Part shown: piece after piece, positions 16,542 through 26,553 of the stretch
How the letters are laid out: the number at the start of each line of letters is the position of its first letter
How positions within the stretch are numbered: the first letter of the stretch is position 1
Assembly: GCA_013178125.1 (NCBI GenBank)
Contig: JABLXJ010000016.1
Location: 1 to 64,000, forward strand
Length of the DNA: 64,000 bases
Source: Bacillota bacterium
GTDB taxonomy: Bacteria; Bacillota; SHA-98; Ch115; JABLXJ01
Reading direction: 5' to 3'
The notes under the pieces: model-generated
Told to the model about the DNA's origin: nothing
Seen by the model: the letters and a program-made list of their open reading frames with translations, nothing else
The model's database searches: none
Program-made: the position numbers and the translations under genes

Positions 16542-18239
16542 TTACTCCTTTGTAGCCGCGAGAGCCGCAGGCTCGACCGCTCGCCCCAACCCGAGCTCGC
16601 GCTCGCGCTCGAAAATCCGCGATAAGTGAGCCTCCGGGTACTTCCGCGTAACCATGCTAACGGCCGGCACCACCAGGAGCGGGATCAACATAGCGAGCGA
16701 GCCCGTCATGGGGATCTTGCCCGCATCCATCTTGAAGTACCAGGCCAGGCCCACGGAGATAGCCAGGCCCGCCACGAGCCCAGCCCAGGCTCCGGCCCTT
16801 GTGACGCCCCTCCAATAAAGCCCATAGAGGTAGGGGGCGAGGAACATCCCGGCCAGCGTGCCCCACGATAGAGCCATGAGCGAGAGGATGAAGGCCGGCT
16901 TGGTAAATGCTATCAACGCTGAGAGCACGATGAAAAGCACGCAAAGTCCCTTCATGAGCCAGAGGCTTCTCAGCTGATCCTTCTGCTGGCTCCCGCCCCA
17001 TTGGCTTCCACCCCGCATCCGGCCGCCCCTGTCCCGGGCGCTTGCCCTTGCCTGAGCCTCCCTTGCCGGGGCCTGTTGTTTACCTCTCCCCTTTTGCTTC
17101 GACCGGCCCCTGCCGGCTCGCGCGCCGCCCAACAGGTCTTGCGGCTGGCGCTGCCCCTGTGTGGAGGCAGGACTCTCCCCCAGGAGGTCTATGGCAATGG
17201 CCGAGCTCGAGACCAGGACCAGCGACGATAGGGTTGACATCGACGCCGAAAGCACAAGGACCAGGATGAACGCTGAGACAAGCCCGGGCATCGCCATGGT
17301 TATCATCTGGGGGATCAAGAGGTCCGCATTAGGCCCCACCTTGTCGGCGGGAAGCTGCGCGAAGAAGAGGTGCGAAAGCGAGCCAACGAAGTACGCCGCC
17401 CCAGCGATCACCAGCGCGAATAAGGTCGAGACCACCATTGCACGACTTATAGATTTTTCATCCTTTATAGCATAAAACTTCTGCACCATTTGTGGCAAGC
17501 CCCAGGGGCCAAGGCTCGTGAGCAAGACCAAAAAGAGAAGCGGGAAAAAGCCTGGAGGCCCGACAGGCCCCGCAAGCTTGGGGTTGATGCTGGCCAGGCG
17601 GGAAAGCCCCACCGCCAGCCCACCAACCTGGGGCTGGGCCAGGACCTTCCAAACCATCAGAACGACCCCGAGTATCATAATCGATCCCTGGAAGGCGTCC
17701 GTGAGGTTTACCGCAAAATACCCCCCGACGACCAAATACCCCGCCGTCAAAATGGTCATAAGCGTAACCGCGTAAACATAGGGGATCCCAAAAACGCCTT
17801 CAAACAGGTAGCTCAGCCCCATGTAAACCGAGGCAGAATAAGGAACCAGGAAGATAAAGATAGCCAGCGCCGAAAGAAGCTTGAGGCCCCTGCTATCATA
17901 ACGAGCCTCAAGGAATTCGGGCATGGTTCGAGTGCCGAGGCGAGATGTTATTTCCCGCGTCCGCCCTGCAAGGACCCTCCACGCCAGGTAGGAGCCGACC
18001 AGGGCATTGCCGAGGGCGATCCAGAGCCCCGACACGCCGAAGCCCCACCCGATGCGTCCTGCATAACCGATGAAAATTACGGCCGAGAAATAGGTTGTCC
18101 CATAAGCGAAAGCCGACATCCAGGGCCCGATCCCCCGATTCCCCAGGAAGAAGTCTTCGAGGGTCCCCGAGCGGCGTCTACTTATGTATCCCATAGCCGC
18201 AAGCACAATTACGTAGACCGCCAACACCACTATCTTCAT
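16542..18239 (-). CDS. Sodium:solute symporter (SSS family)
   Basis: About 565 residues from the ATG at 18237-18239, which has GGGTGGGG 7 bases upstream; the frame extends to 18263. It is a typical SSS protein with about 13 membrane segments. It begins IVVLAVYVIVLAAMGYISRRRSGTLEDFFLGNRGIGPW-like and has GTTYFSAVIFIGYAGRIGWGFG in the early helices. It is first in the operon with paaK, iorAB, paaK and ACT, so it likely imports a carboxylate or amino acid feeding that pathway. An unusual basic, Gln/Arg/Gly/Ala-rich insert of about 60 residues (about 16985-17170) lies in a cytoplasmic loop before LWLMKGLCVLF. Confidence 0.9.
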   Translation of the reverse strand: MKIVVLAVYVIVLAAMGYISRRRSGTLEDFFLGNRGIGPWMSAFAYGTTYFSAVIFIGYAGRIGWGFGVSGLWIALGNALVGSYLAWRVLAGRTREITSRLGTRTMPEFLEARYDSRGLKLLSALAIFIFLVPYSASVYMGLSYLFEGVFGIPYVYAVTLMTILTAGYLVVGGYFAVNLTDAFQGSIMILGVVLMVWKVLAQPQVGGLAVGLSRLASINPKLAGPVGPPGFFPLLFLVLLTSLGPWGLPQMVQKFYAIKDEKSISRAMVVSTLFALVIAGAAYFVGSLSHLFFAQLPADKVGPNADLLIPQMITMAMPGLVSAFILVLVLSASMSTLSSLVLVSSSAIAIDLLGESPASTQGQRQPQDLLGGARAGRGRSKQKGRGKQQAPAREAQARASARDRGGRMRGGSQWGGSQQKDQLRSLWLMKGLCVLFIVLSALIAFTKPAFILSLMALSWGTLAGMFLAPYLYGLYWRGVTRAGAWAGLVAGLAISVGLAWYFKMDAGKIPMTGSLAMLIPLLVVPAVSMVTRKYPEAHLSRIFERERELGLGRAVEPAALAATKE

Positions 18240-18263
18240 ACTATTTCCCCACCCCCACATCAT

Positions 18264-18746
18264 TCATTAACCTAAAATTACCAAACTGAAATCACTCAAA
18301 TTGCCGGGCCATGCTGTCGGACCATACCATCTATCCCCTAGGCCTCAAGCGATCCCTCCTTCCCCCGCCTTCCCATCCATCTCCTCTATACAATGATCAA
18401 TGCAGCTTCACCTTTAAATACAACCCTAACCCGCATCTACCAGCCTGCAGGTATCCTCTCGCCTTATGTCGTTGTCCCCGCAGTTTATCCCTGCTCACCC
18501 CTGCACACACCGGGGCGCGCCATCTTTGCCGGATATCGGCCTTGGCCGCTAATCTTTATTAAAACAACTTCATCTAAATGATCTAATGATGATCAACGAT
18601 GATAAATTACGAAAACGCAATCGGTAGCCTGACACTCCGCGATAAAAAAGGCAATGTAGTATTTAATTCGACGCGGTTATAGCATATCCTCTCGGATGTT
18701 TATACCAAAAGCGCAATAGTGCTCATAGCAGGATAAAAATTTGATA
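18264..18746. other. Long intergenic region between divergent units
   Basis: About 480 bp with no open frame that looks like a gene. I looked for T-box, SAM, TPP and cobalamin riboswitch cores upstream of the symporter and found none. The left half is GC- and pyrimidine-rich, and the right half becomes AT-rich (from about 18550), marking the edge of the carbohydrate island. Confidence 0.5.
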
Positions 18747-18776
18747 TTGACAAAATATAACCGGATATGTTATTGT
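18747..18776 (+). promoter_or_regulatory. Promoter of the GntR/LacI regulator
   Basis: TTGACA (18747-18752) is followed after 18 bp by TATTGT (18771-18776), or after 17 bp by TTATTG. This is a full consensus -35 with a moderate -10, 46 bp before the start codon at 18822. Confidence 0.6.
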
Positions 18777-18789
18777 TTTAGTGTCTAAA
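18777..18789 (+). promoter_or_regulatory. Candidate autoregulatory operator
   Basis: TTTAG-TGT-CTAAA is a perfect 5-bp inverted repeat directly after the -10 element, over the transcription start. Its place suits repression by the regulator encoded next, but no second copy was found to support it. Confidence 0.35.
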
Positions 18790-18821
18790 CCTTTAATACT
18801 AATAAGGATGGTTTCGTACCA

Positions 18822-19994
18822 ATGACATCAGATTTAAACTCAAATGCACCTTTATATATACAAGCCAAACAAAGGCTTGAGCAGATGATCAAGTCCGGGG
18901 AATTACGCCCAAGCGATAAAATCAGCCCAGAAACGGAACTATCTCAAAAACTCGGCATAAGTCGAACAACGGTACGACAGGCATTGAGGTTACTAGAAGA
19001 GATGGGCATCGTCGTCCGCGATAGAGGTCGAGGCACCTTCATCAGCGAGAATGCCCGAGACATCCTATCCTGCAGAATCAAAGGGAGCATAGGGTTCGTC
19101 CTCCCATTCCTGGATGCCTCATACGCTGCCGATATCATGGCCGGTGCTACGCGCGAGGCAGCCAAACAAGGTTATAACTTGATTCTAAGAGATTCGGAAA
19201 ACGATCCCGGTAAGGAAGCTCAGGCCATAAAAAGCCTGGTAGAACACGGAGTAGAAGGGATTCTCCTGTTTCCATGTACCGAACGCTTTTACTCGCGAAC
19301 AGTCTTAAAGCTTCACCTGGATGATTATCCCATCGTAATGGTAGGGCGGAAATATAGCCACCTCCCGATTCCGGCGGTTGAGGCGGATAACTACAATGGA
19401 GCTCGGGAAGCAGCGGAATATTTACATGAGCTCGGCTGCAGGGAATTCGCTCTCATCTCACCGGCCGTCTCCCATATGAGCTCCGTGGAAGCTCGTCTAA
19501 ATGGTTATAGAGACGTCTGTCTGGAAAGAGGCATACCAGCCAAAACCGTCTGGATCGAGACTGGCCACCCCGAGGAATCAAGCATCTATTGGGAAAGGCG
19601 GGATGTAAATGCCCTAGAAAATTCAATTGCCACTATACAGAATTTCTTGGAAAGAAACCCAAAGGTGGACGCTATTTTAACATGTAATGATCTCCTGGCA
19701 GTAGATGCTTTGAAGGCAAACGCACGTCTGGGGCGCCGTGTGCCCGACGACATCTCAGTTATCGGGTTTGATGATGCCCCGTTTTCGAGTCAGCTGGACC
19801 CCATGTTAACTACCGTTAGGGTGCCACGGTTGGAAATGGGCCAGGCAGCCATCACGGTTATAACCAAGTTGCTCCAAGGGGAGATGCCTGAATCACTATC
19901 TATATGTATTCCGACATCCCTTGTAGTAAGGGGATCGACAATTCATTCATCGCAAGAAAAACCTATATTGGCAGTTAGTGTAAATGCTATTTAG
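18822..19994 (+). CDS. GntR/LacI chimeric transcriptional regulator
   Basis: 390 residues. An N-terminal GntR-type winged helix (about 10-76; APLYIQAKQRLEQMIKSGEL, SRTTVRQALRLLEEMGIVVR, GRGTFI) is joined to a LacI-type periplasmic-binding-fold sensor (about 88-385). The sensor contains GSIGFVLPF, GVEGILLFPC, ADNYNGAREAAEYLHELGC and DDISVIGFDDAPFSS. This is the AraR architecture and implies a sugar effector. It is first in the plus-strand half of the island, and its end overlaps the frame of the following sulfatase-like gene, so both are co-transcribed. It probably controls that gene and the next transporter. Confidence 0.9.
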   Translation: MTSDLNSNAPLYIQAKQRLEQMIKSGELRPSDKISPETELSQKLGISRTTVRQALRLLEEMGIVVRDRGRGTFISENARDILSCRIKGSIGFVLPFLDASYAADIMAGATREAAKQGYNLILRDSENDPGKEAQAIKSLVEHGVEGILLFPCTERFYSRTVLKLHLDDYPIVMVGRKYSHLPIPAVEADNYNGAREAAEYLHELGCREFALISPAVSHMSSVEARLNGYRDVCLERGIPAKTVWIETGHPEESSIYWERRDVNALENSIATIQNFLERNPKVDAILTCNDLLAVDALKANARLGRRVPDDISVIGFDDAPFSSQLDPMLTTVRVPRLEMGQAAITVITKLLQGEMPESLSICIPTSLVVRGSTIHSSQEKPILAVSVNAI

Positions 19995-20013
19995 AGCCAT
20001 GGAGGTGTACCCA

Positions 20014-21384
20014 ATGTATAATGTAATCGTCGTTGTCATGGACAGCCTCAGGCAGGACCACGTGGGGGCTTACGGCAACACCTGGATCCAAACACCTAAC
20101 ATCGATTCCCTAGCTAAACGTTCAGTAGTTTTCACAAATGCCTACCCGGAAGCACTTCCCACAATTCCCGTTCGCACGGCGCTTTTTACCGGCCAGTATA
20201 CTCTGCCTTTTCGCCCGTGGCGACCTCTTAATAACGAAGACATCACAGCAGCACAGATTTTCCGCTATCATGGTTATACCACCGCCCTGATCACTGATAC
20301 ATATCACCTCTTTAAGCCCGGCATGAATTTACACAAGGGTTTCCATATATTCCGTTGGATACGTGGTCAGGAGGCCGATGCCTATGAATCATCCCCTCAC
20401 AACAAAGATATAAACGATTATATTAAGCCCGCTATGCACGGCGATCCCGTAGAAGAAATGCTCCACCAGTATTTTAGAAATACGATGAACCGCAAGTCTG
20501 AGGAGGATTATTTCGCTGCACAGGTGTTTCGCGAGGCAACTCAGTGGCTCGAAAAAAATGCAGATCATGGGCCATTTTTCCTTTGGGTCGACTCTTTTGA
20601 TCCACATGAGCCGTGGGATCCGCCCGCTCCTTACGACAAGCTATATACATCACAAGATTATAAAGGGCCCCGCCTGATCCATCCTAAATATGGAAAGACC
20701 AATTGGATGACGGAGGAAGAGCTGCGCTACGTTCGAGGACTCTACGCAGGAGAAGTCACCTTCGTAGACAAATGGTTTGGCATATTCCTCGACAAACTCG
20801 ATGAACTCGGATTATATGAAAACTCTATTATAGTGCTCCTTTCAGATCATGGTCACCCGCACGGTGATCACGGCTCAATAATGAAGACCCCGGATAATCT
20901 TTACGGTGAATTGCTGAAACTTGTTCTTATGATCTACCATCCAACGGGTGAATACGCAGGTCGATATGTCGATGCACTCGTAGAGACCCCGGATATCCTC
21001 CCTACCCTCCTACATCTTACGGGGCTAGAACATGAGGCTATTGCCATGCATGGGAAGAACATATACCAATTGGTCACGGACAGACAAAAGACGCTCCACG
21101 ATTATGTAATCACCGGATACAATGAGGCGCCCGACCGTTGCGTTAGAACAAAGGAATGGAGCTATATTTATAGAGCCGGAAATGGGCCCGACGAGCTGTT
21201 CAACCTGATAGAAGATCCGCGCGAAAAGATCAATTTAATAGAAGACCGCCCTGATATAGCCCGGGAATTGCAGGCAAAGCTTGGCCGTTATGTCGAATAT
21301 CAACCCATTATAAGGGAATCAATCGTAAAGGGATCTATCCAGCTGAAGTACGAAGTAGCTGATACTGCCGCGGAAAACCGCTAG
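20014..21384 (+). CDS. Sulfatase/alkaline-phosphatase superfamily hydrolase with Thr at the nucleophile position
   Basis: 456 residues. The ATG at 20014 is chosen because GGAGGTG precedes it by 6 bases and the protein then starts MYNVIVVVMDSLRQDHVGAY, the metal-binding Asp motif of the fold. The late metal site is SDHGHPHGDHG. The sulfatase signature C/S-x-P-x-R reads T-I-P-V-R (Thr50, codon 20161-20163), so formylglycine cannot be made here. Thr is the nucleophile of phosphotransferase/phosphatase members of the superfamily (LtaS, NPP, PafA). A phosphoester substrate is therefore possible. No signal peptide, so cytoplasmic. The regulator gene and a sugar ABC importer flank it. Confidence 0.85.
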   Translation: MYNVIVVVMDSLRQDHVGAYGNTWIQTPNIDSLAKRSVVFTNAYPEALPTIPVRTALFTGQYTLPFRPWRPLNNEDITAAQIFRYHGYTTALITDTYHLFKPGMNLHKGFHIFRWIRGQEADAYESSPHNKDINDYIKPAMHGDPVEEMLHQYFRNTMNRKSEEDYFAAQVFREATQWLEKNADHGPFFLWVDSFDPHEPWDPPAPYDKLYTSQDYKGPRLIHPKYGKTNWMTEEELRYVRGLYAGEVTFVDKWFGIFLDKLDELGLYENSIIVLLSDHGHPHGDHGSIMKTPDNLYGELLKLVLMIYHPTGEYAGRYVDALVETPDILPTLLHLTGLEHEAIAMHGKNIYQLVTDRQKTLHDYVITGYNEAPDRCVRTKEWSYIYRAGNGPDELFNLIEDPREKINLIEDRPDIARELQAKLGRYVEYQPIIRESIVKGSIQLKYEVADTAAENR

Positions 21385-21598
21385 CGTATCTAGCGTATAT
21401 TGACTCTATAATCAATTAAATATTAAACGATTAAACGCACGCGAATATACGGTTCTGCTCCTGGCTCCTGTCATCGACACGACATAATCACGACATAATT
21501 GAGGAGGTGGTCCCAGACTCCTGATGTAATATTTAAGCCCTCACGAATTCTAAACGTTCGGGGATTATGAAAAGACTTGACGAAGGAGGTAGACTATC

Positions 21599-22870
21599 TT
21601 GAGGCGTTGGCATGTGACAAGTATGACGATTGCCCTGGTGCTCCTGCTGGTGGTCGGCACTCACTCGTTGGTCCAAGCCAAAGTCAACCTGGTTTTTCGT
21701 CAAAGCGACAGCCCTGGAGAGGTCAAGGGCCTAAAAAAGGCCATCGACGAATTCAATCAGCTTCACCCGGACATTCAGGTCAGGTTTGAGACAGTGCCGT
21801 GGTCCGATTCTCGGGATCAATTCATACGAGAATCTGTGGCAGGCTCAGGACCCGATGTATTGCAGCTAGCATTCGTATGGACGCGAGATCTAGCCAAAGC
21901 AGGTAGCCTTCTCAAGCTCAATTCCCTCATTAAAAATGATCCTCTCCCTAACGGTATCGATGACTTCGTCGGGCTGGAGATGGGACAACTCGATGATGGT
22001 ATTTACGGCATTCCATGGACAGTCGACACATTTGCAATGGTTTACCGTGCCGATATTCTACAAAAAGCAGGAATTAAGACATTCCCTGATACGTGGAAGG
22101 ATTTTCAACAAACCGTCATCAAGTTAGCAGAGAGTCGTGGTCAGCCCGGGTTTGGTTTTCCGGCCGGAAGCGCTTCGGGCGGCGGAATGTGGTTCCTGGC
22201 GAATTACTTCCTGTGGAGCAACGGTTATGACTTCGTCAAACGGGATACTAGCTCTGGCGTTTACAAGCTCGGCGTTGACGTTGAAAACGTAGCAGACGCT
22301 ATCCGTTACTTCAAGACGTTCTTTGACAAAGGCGCATCGCCTCGTTCTTTAATCGGGGTTGATTCCTGGGCTGACCCCACGTTGTTACATGGCATTCAGT
22401 CGGGCACCTACCCCATTATATTTATCCCTCCAGCTACCTTGAGAGCCATCCTTGCGTCGAATCCAGAACTACCCTTGCGTTCCGGTTTGGTTCCGCGAGG
22501 GAAAGTCCGCCGGATCTCCCACATGGGTGGTCGTGCGTTAGGTATTTCAGTCAACACCAAGCATCCCAAAGAGGCCTGGGAGCTCGTTAAATTCCTGACA
22601 TCAAAGAACGTTTTCGAAAAGTACTATACCGAGCAATTTCCCGCACAACGCGCTCTGCTTCAGCAAATAAATTTCGATCCGGCCTTCCGAGGCTACGCAG
22701 AATTACTCCAGTATGCACGCTCCTTCAATGATTATATTGTATCTCCGGCACCAGTAGGCGCAATGTGGGATGCCACCAACCGGGAATTTGCTGCAGCGTT
22801 CTCAGGACAAAAAGATCCGGAAAGGGCTGCGCGTGATCTTCTGGAAAGCATCCAGAAACTATTAAAATAG
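21599..22870 (+). CDS. Sugar ABC transporter substrate-binding protein (SBP1)
   Basis: 423 residues, starting at TTG 21599 with AAGGAGGT 8 bases upstream. A signal peptide (about 1-27, ending near HSLVQA) has no lipobox Cys. The mature part is a family 1 solute-binding protein: KVNLVFRQSDSPGEVKGLKKAIDEF, GSGPDVLQLAFVW, YGIPWTVDTFAMVYRADIL and the late GGRALGISVNTKHPKEAWELVKFL. It should bind a mono- or oligosaccharide outside the membrane for the two permeases encoded next. The 214-bp upstream gap has repeats (ACGACATAAT twice) and a possible TTGACT -35 but no clear promoter. Confidence 0.9.
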   Translation: MRRWHVTSMTIALVLLLVVGTHSLVQAKVNLVFRQSDSPGEVKGLKKAIDEFNQLHPDIQVRFETVPWSDSRDQFIRESVAGSGPDVLQLAFVWTRDLAKAGSLLKLNSLIKNDPLPNGIDDFVGLEMGQLDDGIYGIPWTVDTFAMVYRADILQKAGIKTFPDTWKDFQQTVIKLAESRGQPGFGFPAGSASGGGMWFLANYFLWSNGYDFVKRDTSSGVYKLGVDVENVADAIRYFKTFFDKGASPRSLIGVDSWADPTLLHGIQSGTYPIIFIPPATLRAILASNPELPLRSGLVPRGKVRRISHMGGRALGISVNTKHPKEAWELVKFLTSKNVFEKYYTEQFPAQRALLQQINFDPAFRGYAELLQYARSFNDYIVSPAPVGAMWDATNREFAAAFSGQKDPERAARDLLESIQKLLK

Positions 22871-22948
22871 GATGTTCCGGTTCCAGGGCTAGTAATGTGT
22901 TCCTTGACGCCCGTGTCACAATACATCGAATCAAATGATACTTTAATG

Positions 22949-22974
22949 TTAAGTCGATAATATTAAGTCGATAA
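22949..22974 (+). repeat. 12-bp direct repeat before permease gene
   Basis: TTAAGTCGATAA occurs at 22949-22960 and 22963-22974. It lies between the SBP1 and first permease genes. It may be a slippage duplication or a regulator site; it is just upstream of the ribosome-binding site. Confidence 0.45.
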
Positions 22975-23000
22975 AATATTAGGGGAGCAGTGGTGCTGGC

Positions 23001-23963
23001 ATGAAGAGGCAGACTCGTGTAGAGAATAGGTGGGGGATCCCACCAGGGGCTACGAATTTTGCGAGGCACATGAAACGAATAAGCCCTTATGCTTTCCTCA
23101 TGCCAGCACTATCTATTCTTCTGCTTTTCTTCTTTTTCCCATCCATATACAATTTTAAACTTAGCTTTACTGACATCAGTCTTCTCGATATTCGCCGAGG
23201 AGGAAGATTTATCGGTTTGGAGAATTACTGGCAGGTCTTAAAAGACCCAAATATCCATTTAGCATTTAAAAACACCCTCCTCTGGTTGACTGGAGCGACT
23301 GTTTTAATACGAATATTGATCGGAATTCCGTTAGCACTATTATTAAATAGTGCTGCCCTAAAAAGGTGGCAAGTCGCCGGAATAGCCAGAGCATTGGTGC
23401 TTATCCCTTGGGCTACACCTCCTATCGTTGCAGTCGCTGCCTGGAAATGGCTGCTCGATCAACAATACGGCATCCTGAACCTCATTCTCAAACATATCGG
23501 TATTCTCGATTCAGGCATTGCTTTCTTTTCGGATACGTCTACTGTATGGGCATGTATTATTGCTATCGTTGTCTGGAACCAAGTACCCTTCGTAGTTATA
23601 ACCCTCTTAGCTGCCTTGCAGTCCATTCCAGAGGAACTATACGAGGCAGCCAGGGTAGACGGCGCTGGCCCGATCACAATCTACTGGTATATTACCCAGC
23701 CCCTTTTATATCCTGCATTAGCAATCATTACGTTGCTCAATGTCATTTGGACTTTTAACAACTTCGTTTATGTCTGGTTGAGCACTCGAGGCGGGCCCGG
23801 CAATTTCACTAATGTTCTCGGAACCTCCGTATATCTCGAGGCATTTACCTCTTACCACCTTGGGTATAGTGCGACCATCGGCATCTGCATGACTCTTATT
23901 TTGCTGATCATGGCTGTTATCTATTTTCGCACTACTTTCACAAGGAGCGTGATGAGTCGATGA
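23001..23963 (+). CDS. Sugar ABC transporter permease (MalF/UgpA type)
   Basis: 320 residues, about six membrane helices after a cytoplasmic N-terminus of about 27 residues. The ATPase-coupling EAA loop reads LYEAARVDGAGPITIYWYI (about 208-226), and TRGGPGNFTNVLGTSVY follows, as in MalF-like proteins. It pairs with the next permease (4-bp ATGA overlap) and SBP1. No ATPase gene is nearby, so a shared MsmK/UgpC-type ATPase must drive it. Confidence 0.93.
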   Translation: MKRQTRVENRWGIPPGATNFARHMKRISPYAFLMPALSILLLFFFFPSIYNFKLSFTDISLLDIRRGGRFIGLENYWQVLKDPNIHLAFKNTLLWLTGATVLIRILIGIPLALLLNSAALKRWQVAGIARALVLIPWATPPIVAVAAWKWLLDQQYGILNLILKHIGILDSGIAFFSDTSTVWACIIAIVVWNQVPFVVITLLAALQSIPEELYEAARVDGAGPITIYWYITQPLLYPALAIITLLNVIWTFNNFVYVWLSTRGGPGNFTNVLGTSVYLEAFTSYHLGYSATIGICMTLILLIMAVIYFRTTFTRSVMSR

Positions 23964-24838
23964 ACATAGGGCGAAGAGTAACAGTATATCGTTCAAGTAA
24001 CACATGGCTTACGCGCAAGAAAAACATTCTTGATGGCTTGATCGTAATTACAACATTCACGCTTCTCGCTATCATGCTCTTTCCTTTCCTTTGGATATTT
24101 GTTACATCTCTCAAACCCGAGCGGGAACTCTTCTCGGCCTCTTTAGCCCTAAACGTCAAAAGCATAACCCTCGTAAATTATATGGGACTTTGGGAAGCCG
24201 GTTTCGCGCGCTTCTTCATGAATAGTTTGTTTGTCTGCACTGTCGCCGTGATTATCTCAACATTTTTAGCTGTGCTTGCCGCCTATGCTTTTTCCAGAAT
24301 GCATTTTCGGGGTAAACAAAGCCTGCTAACGACGATAGCGGCAAGCCAGATGTTCCCGTGGGTAGTCCTTATAACACCCATCTATGTCCTCTTCTGGAAG
24401 CTAAGGTTCATAAACACTTATCGCGGCCTGATTCTTTCGTATATCGCCATTACCTTGCCTTACTCTATCTATCTGCTTTTAGGGTATTTTAACGCGATCT
24501 CAAAGGAGCTTGACGATGCCGCAAGTATCGACGGTTGCTCGACACTAGGAACCATATTCCGCGTAATCTTACCAGTATCCACCCCAGGCTTAGTAGCTAC
24601 TGCCACCTATTCCTTTGTTCAAGCCTGGAATGAGTTCCTATTTGCCCTGACCTTTATGACTCGTACCGAGCTAAAAACGCTCCCGGTGGGATTAGCTAGC
24701 TTCTTTGGAGAGTACACGACGGAATGGGGAAAAGCCATGGCCGCCTCTGCCATCACCACCATTCCCACTGTTCTTTTCTTTCTACTAATTCAGCGGCACC
24801 TCATATCGGGGCTTACGGCTGGGTCGCTCAAAAGCTGA
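23960..24838 (+). CDS. Sugar ABC transporter permease (MalG/UgpE type)
   Basis: 292 residues, six membrane helices. The EAA loop is ELDDAASIDGCSTLGTIFRV, and the MalG-type C-terminus is QRHLISGLTAGSLKS. Its start overlaps the stop of the first permease (ATGA), so the two are coupled. Together with SBP1 they form one CUT1 importer. Confidence 0.93.
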   Translation: MNIGRRVTVYRSSNTWLTRKKNILDGLIVITTFTLLAIMLFPFLWIFVTSLKPERELFSASLALNVKSITLVNYMGLWEAGFARFFMNSLFVCTVAVIISTFLAVLAAYAFSRMHFRGKQSLLTTIAASQMFPWVVLITPIYVLFWKLRFINTYRGLILSYIAITLPYSIYLLLGYFNAISKELDDAASIDGCSTLGTIFRVILPVSTPGLVATATYSFVQAWNEFLFALTFMTRTELKTLPVGLASFFGEYTTEWGKAMAASAITTIPTVLFFLLIQRHLISGLTAGSLKS

Positions 24839-25209
24839 GGCCTTGAGGGTTTCAACGTATCCTACGCACCTTGAAGCAAAAAGCATGGTAAATTCGAAGG
24901 AATTTTGCTTTGTGTGTAGAATATAATTTATGAAATATTTCAAAACACAATCCCGTTGATTCCATTAGATACTTTTACATACTTAATGATAAAGCGTTTT
25001 AGGTTATTTAAACTGGGCCAGATATCTGTATAAGGATATTGTGTTTGGGCAGCCGGTTGGATGAAGGTCTTCGTTAACCGCTAAGTCAGCGAACTACTAG
25101 AGAAGGCGGAAAATAAGGCTGTAGGGAAAAGAGGTGAGCCAGAGAGTTCAAATCAAAATGTAGCTCTGAGATTGATTTCTAAAACCATAATACTTACGAG
25201 GTGAGACAA
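24839..25209 (+). other. Intergenic region before second importer
   Basis: About 370 bp of AT-rich DNA with no credible gene. A TATAAT is present at 24922-24927 (plus strand) but with no good -35 at 17 bp. It probably holds the promoter of the SBP2 operon. No clear terminator stem was found after the preceding permease. Confidence 0.35.
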
Positions 25210-26544
25210 TTGTTGATTATTAACAAAACAACCAGGCGACTCTTTCTAGTCCTGCTCTTGTTGGAGTTCGGCATTGCGTTGCTGGTCAGTACTTTTGTCT
25301 TTGCAAAAAGCGAGGAACCAATTAATGTCGCTATTCACGAATCTCCGTGGTTGCCTGCATATAAGCAACTAGTGGCGGCTTACGAAGCAGAGACAGGTGG
25401 AAAGATCAAGCTTTTAACCTTTACCCACTCAACGTTGTATGATAAGGAGATAGCCGCTGTAACCCAGAAGAGTGACATCTTTGATATCATGCACTTAGAT
25501 GACTCCTGGATTCCCTTCATGATGGGAGGACACTATGTGACTCCGTTAAAGGAGATCGATGCCTCTTTCGAACTTGATAGAGAGGTCATTGAATACAAGT
25601 ACTCAACGCGGTTTTCACATGAGAAAAATTATACGACAGCAGATGGAATTCTCTATGGCATTCCCGTTACTGGTAATATGCAGCTTTTCTTCTACCTCGG
25701 AGAGAAATTCAAAGAAGCGGGGTTAACCACTCCTCCAGGGACCTGGGATGATGTAATTAATGCAGCGAAAAAGCTATATAAGCCGCCATCTATGTATGGG
25801 TATGCTACAATTACCGTTGCCAGGATCCAAGCTGTCTACTTCTGGATGCCAGTTTTGCGGGCCTTTGGTGGCGATATCTTCGCTAACCCGCCGAGCGATT
25901 GGACGGTGACCATTAACAGCGATGGAGCTCGAGAATCGCTGGAGTTTATAATCAACATGAAGAAGTATTCGCCACCCGGCATCGGCAATACGGGCCAACA
26001 GGACGCTCTGACCTATATGGCCAATGGACAATTAGCCCAATCCATCAATGTTACCGCCACCTACCCATTTGTTGATAAACCCGATTTCGCAGCCCAGCCC
26101 TATAAAGTCGACTTTGCGCCTATCCCGAGAGGTAAAAGTGGGAAGAGTTCGACCACATTAGGCAACTGGCTAGCAGTTATCCCTGTGACATCGAAACATA
26201 AAAAAGAAGCTCTCGAGTTTCTGAAATGGATTACTAGCAAAAAAGCCCAGATAATGTATGGAGAGGCTGGCGGTGTGCCAGTGCGCTGGGATGCTATAGC
26301 CGAATTGGCATCGAGACCAGAGCGCAAATACCGGTTTTTCCGTGCCCTCCTCCAAACCATTCCGTATGTCCAGGAGCGACCACGAATTCCAGAGTGGCCA
26401 AAGGTTGAGGATGCTATCGGTATTAACTTCCAAGATGCCGTGATCGAAAAGATCGGCGTGAAAGACGCGTTACGCAACATGGCCACCAAAATCTACTCGA
26501 TCATGAAGGATGCCGGGTACCCCACAAAGATCGCTGAGAAGTAA
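25210..26544 (+). CDS. Sugar ABC transporter substrate-binding protein (SBP2)
   Basis: 444 residues from TTG 25210. The frame opens at GTG 25201, but that GTG is inside the GAGGTGAG ribosome-binding sequence, so a TTG at 25210 or 25213 is the likelier start. A signal peptide (about 9-32, ending FVFAKS) precedes a family 1 binding protein (INVAIHESPWLPAYKQL, FDIMHLDDSWIPFM, YGIPVTGNMQLFFY, TTLGNWLAVIPVTSKHKKEA). It is a close paralogue of SBP4 (44991-46328), as are the following permeases, so the two halves of the island share a duplicated importer. Confidence 0.9.
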   Translation: MLIINKTTRRLFLVLLLLEFGIALLVSTFVFAKSEEPINVAIHESPWLPAYKQLVAAYEAETGGKIKLLTFTHSTLYDKEIAAVTQKSDIFDIMHLDDSWIPFMMGGHYVTPLKEIDASFELDREVIEYKYSTRFSHEKNYTTADGILYGIPVTGNMQLFFYLGEKFKEAGLTTPPGTWDDVINAAKKLYKPPSMYGYATITVARIQAVYFWMPVLRAFGGDIFANPPSDWTVTINSDGARESLEFIINMKKYSPPGIGNTGQQDALTYMANGQLAQSINVTATYPFVDKPDFAAQPYKVDFAPIPRGKSGKSSTTLGNWLAVIPVTSKHKKEALEFLKWITSKKAQIMYGEAGGVPVRWDAIAELASRPERKYRFFRALLQTIPYVQERPRIPEWPKVEDAIGINFQDAVIEKIGVKDALRNMATKIYSIMKDAGYPTKIAEK

Positions 26545-26553
26545 TCTAACTTC

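Noticed and set aside
17490-18275. 261-codon plus-strand frame opposite the symporter gene
   Set aside because: Antisense to a well-supported SSS symporter; its composition is very basic with no motifs.
18264-18746. T-box or other riboswitch upstream of the symporter operon
   Set aside because: No T-box TGGnACCGCG core and no SAM, TPP or similar core motifs were found.
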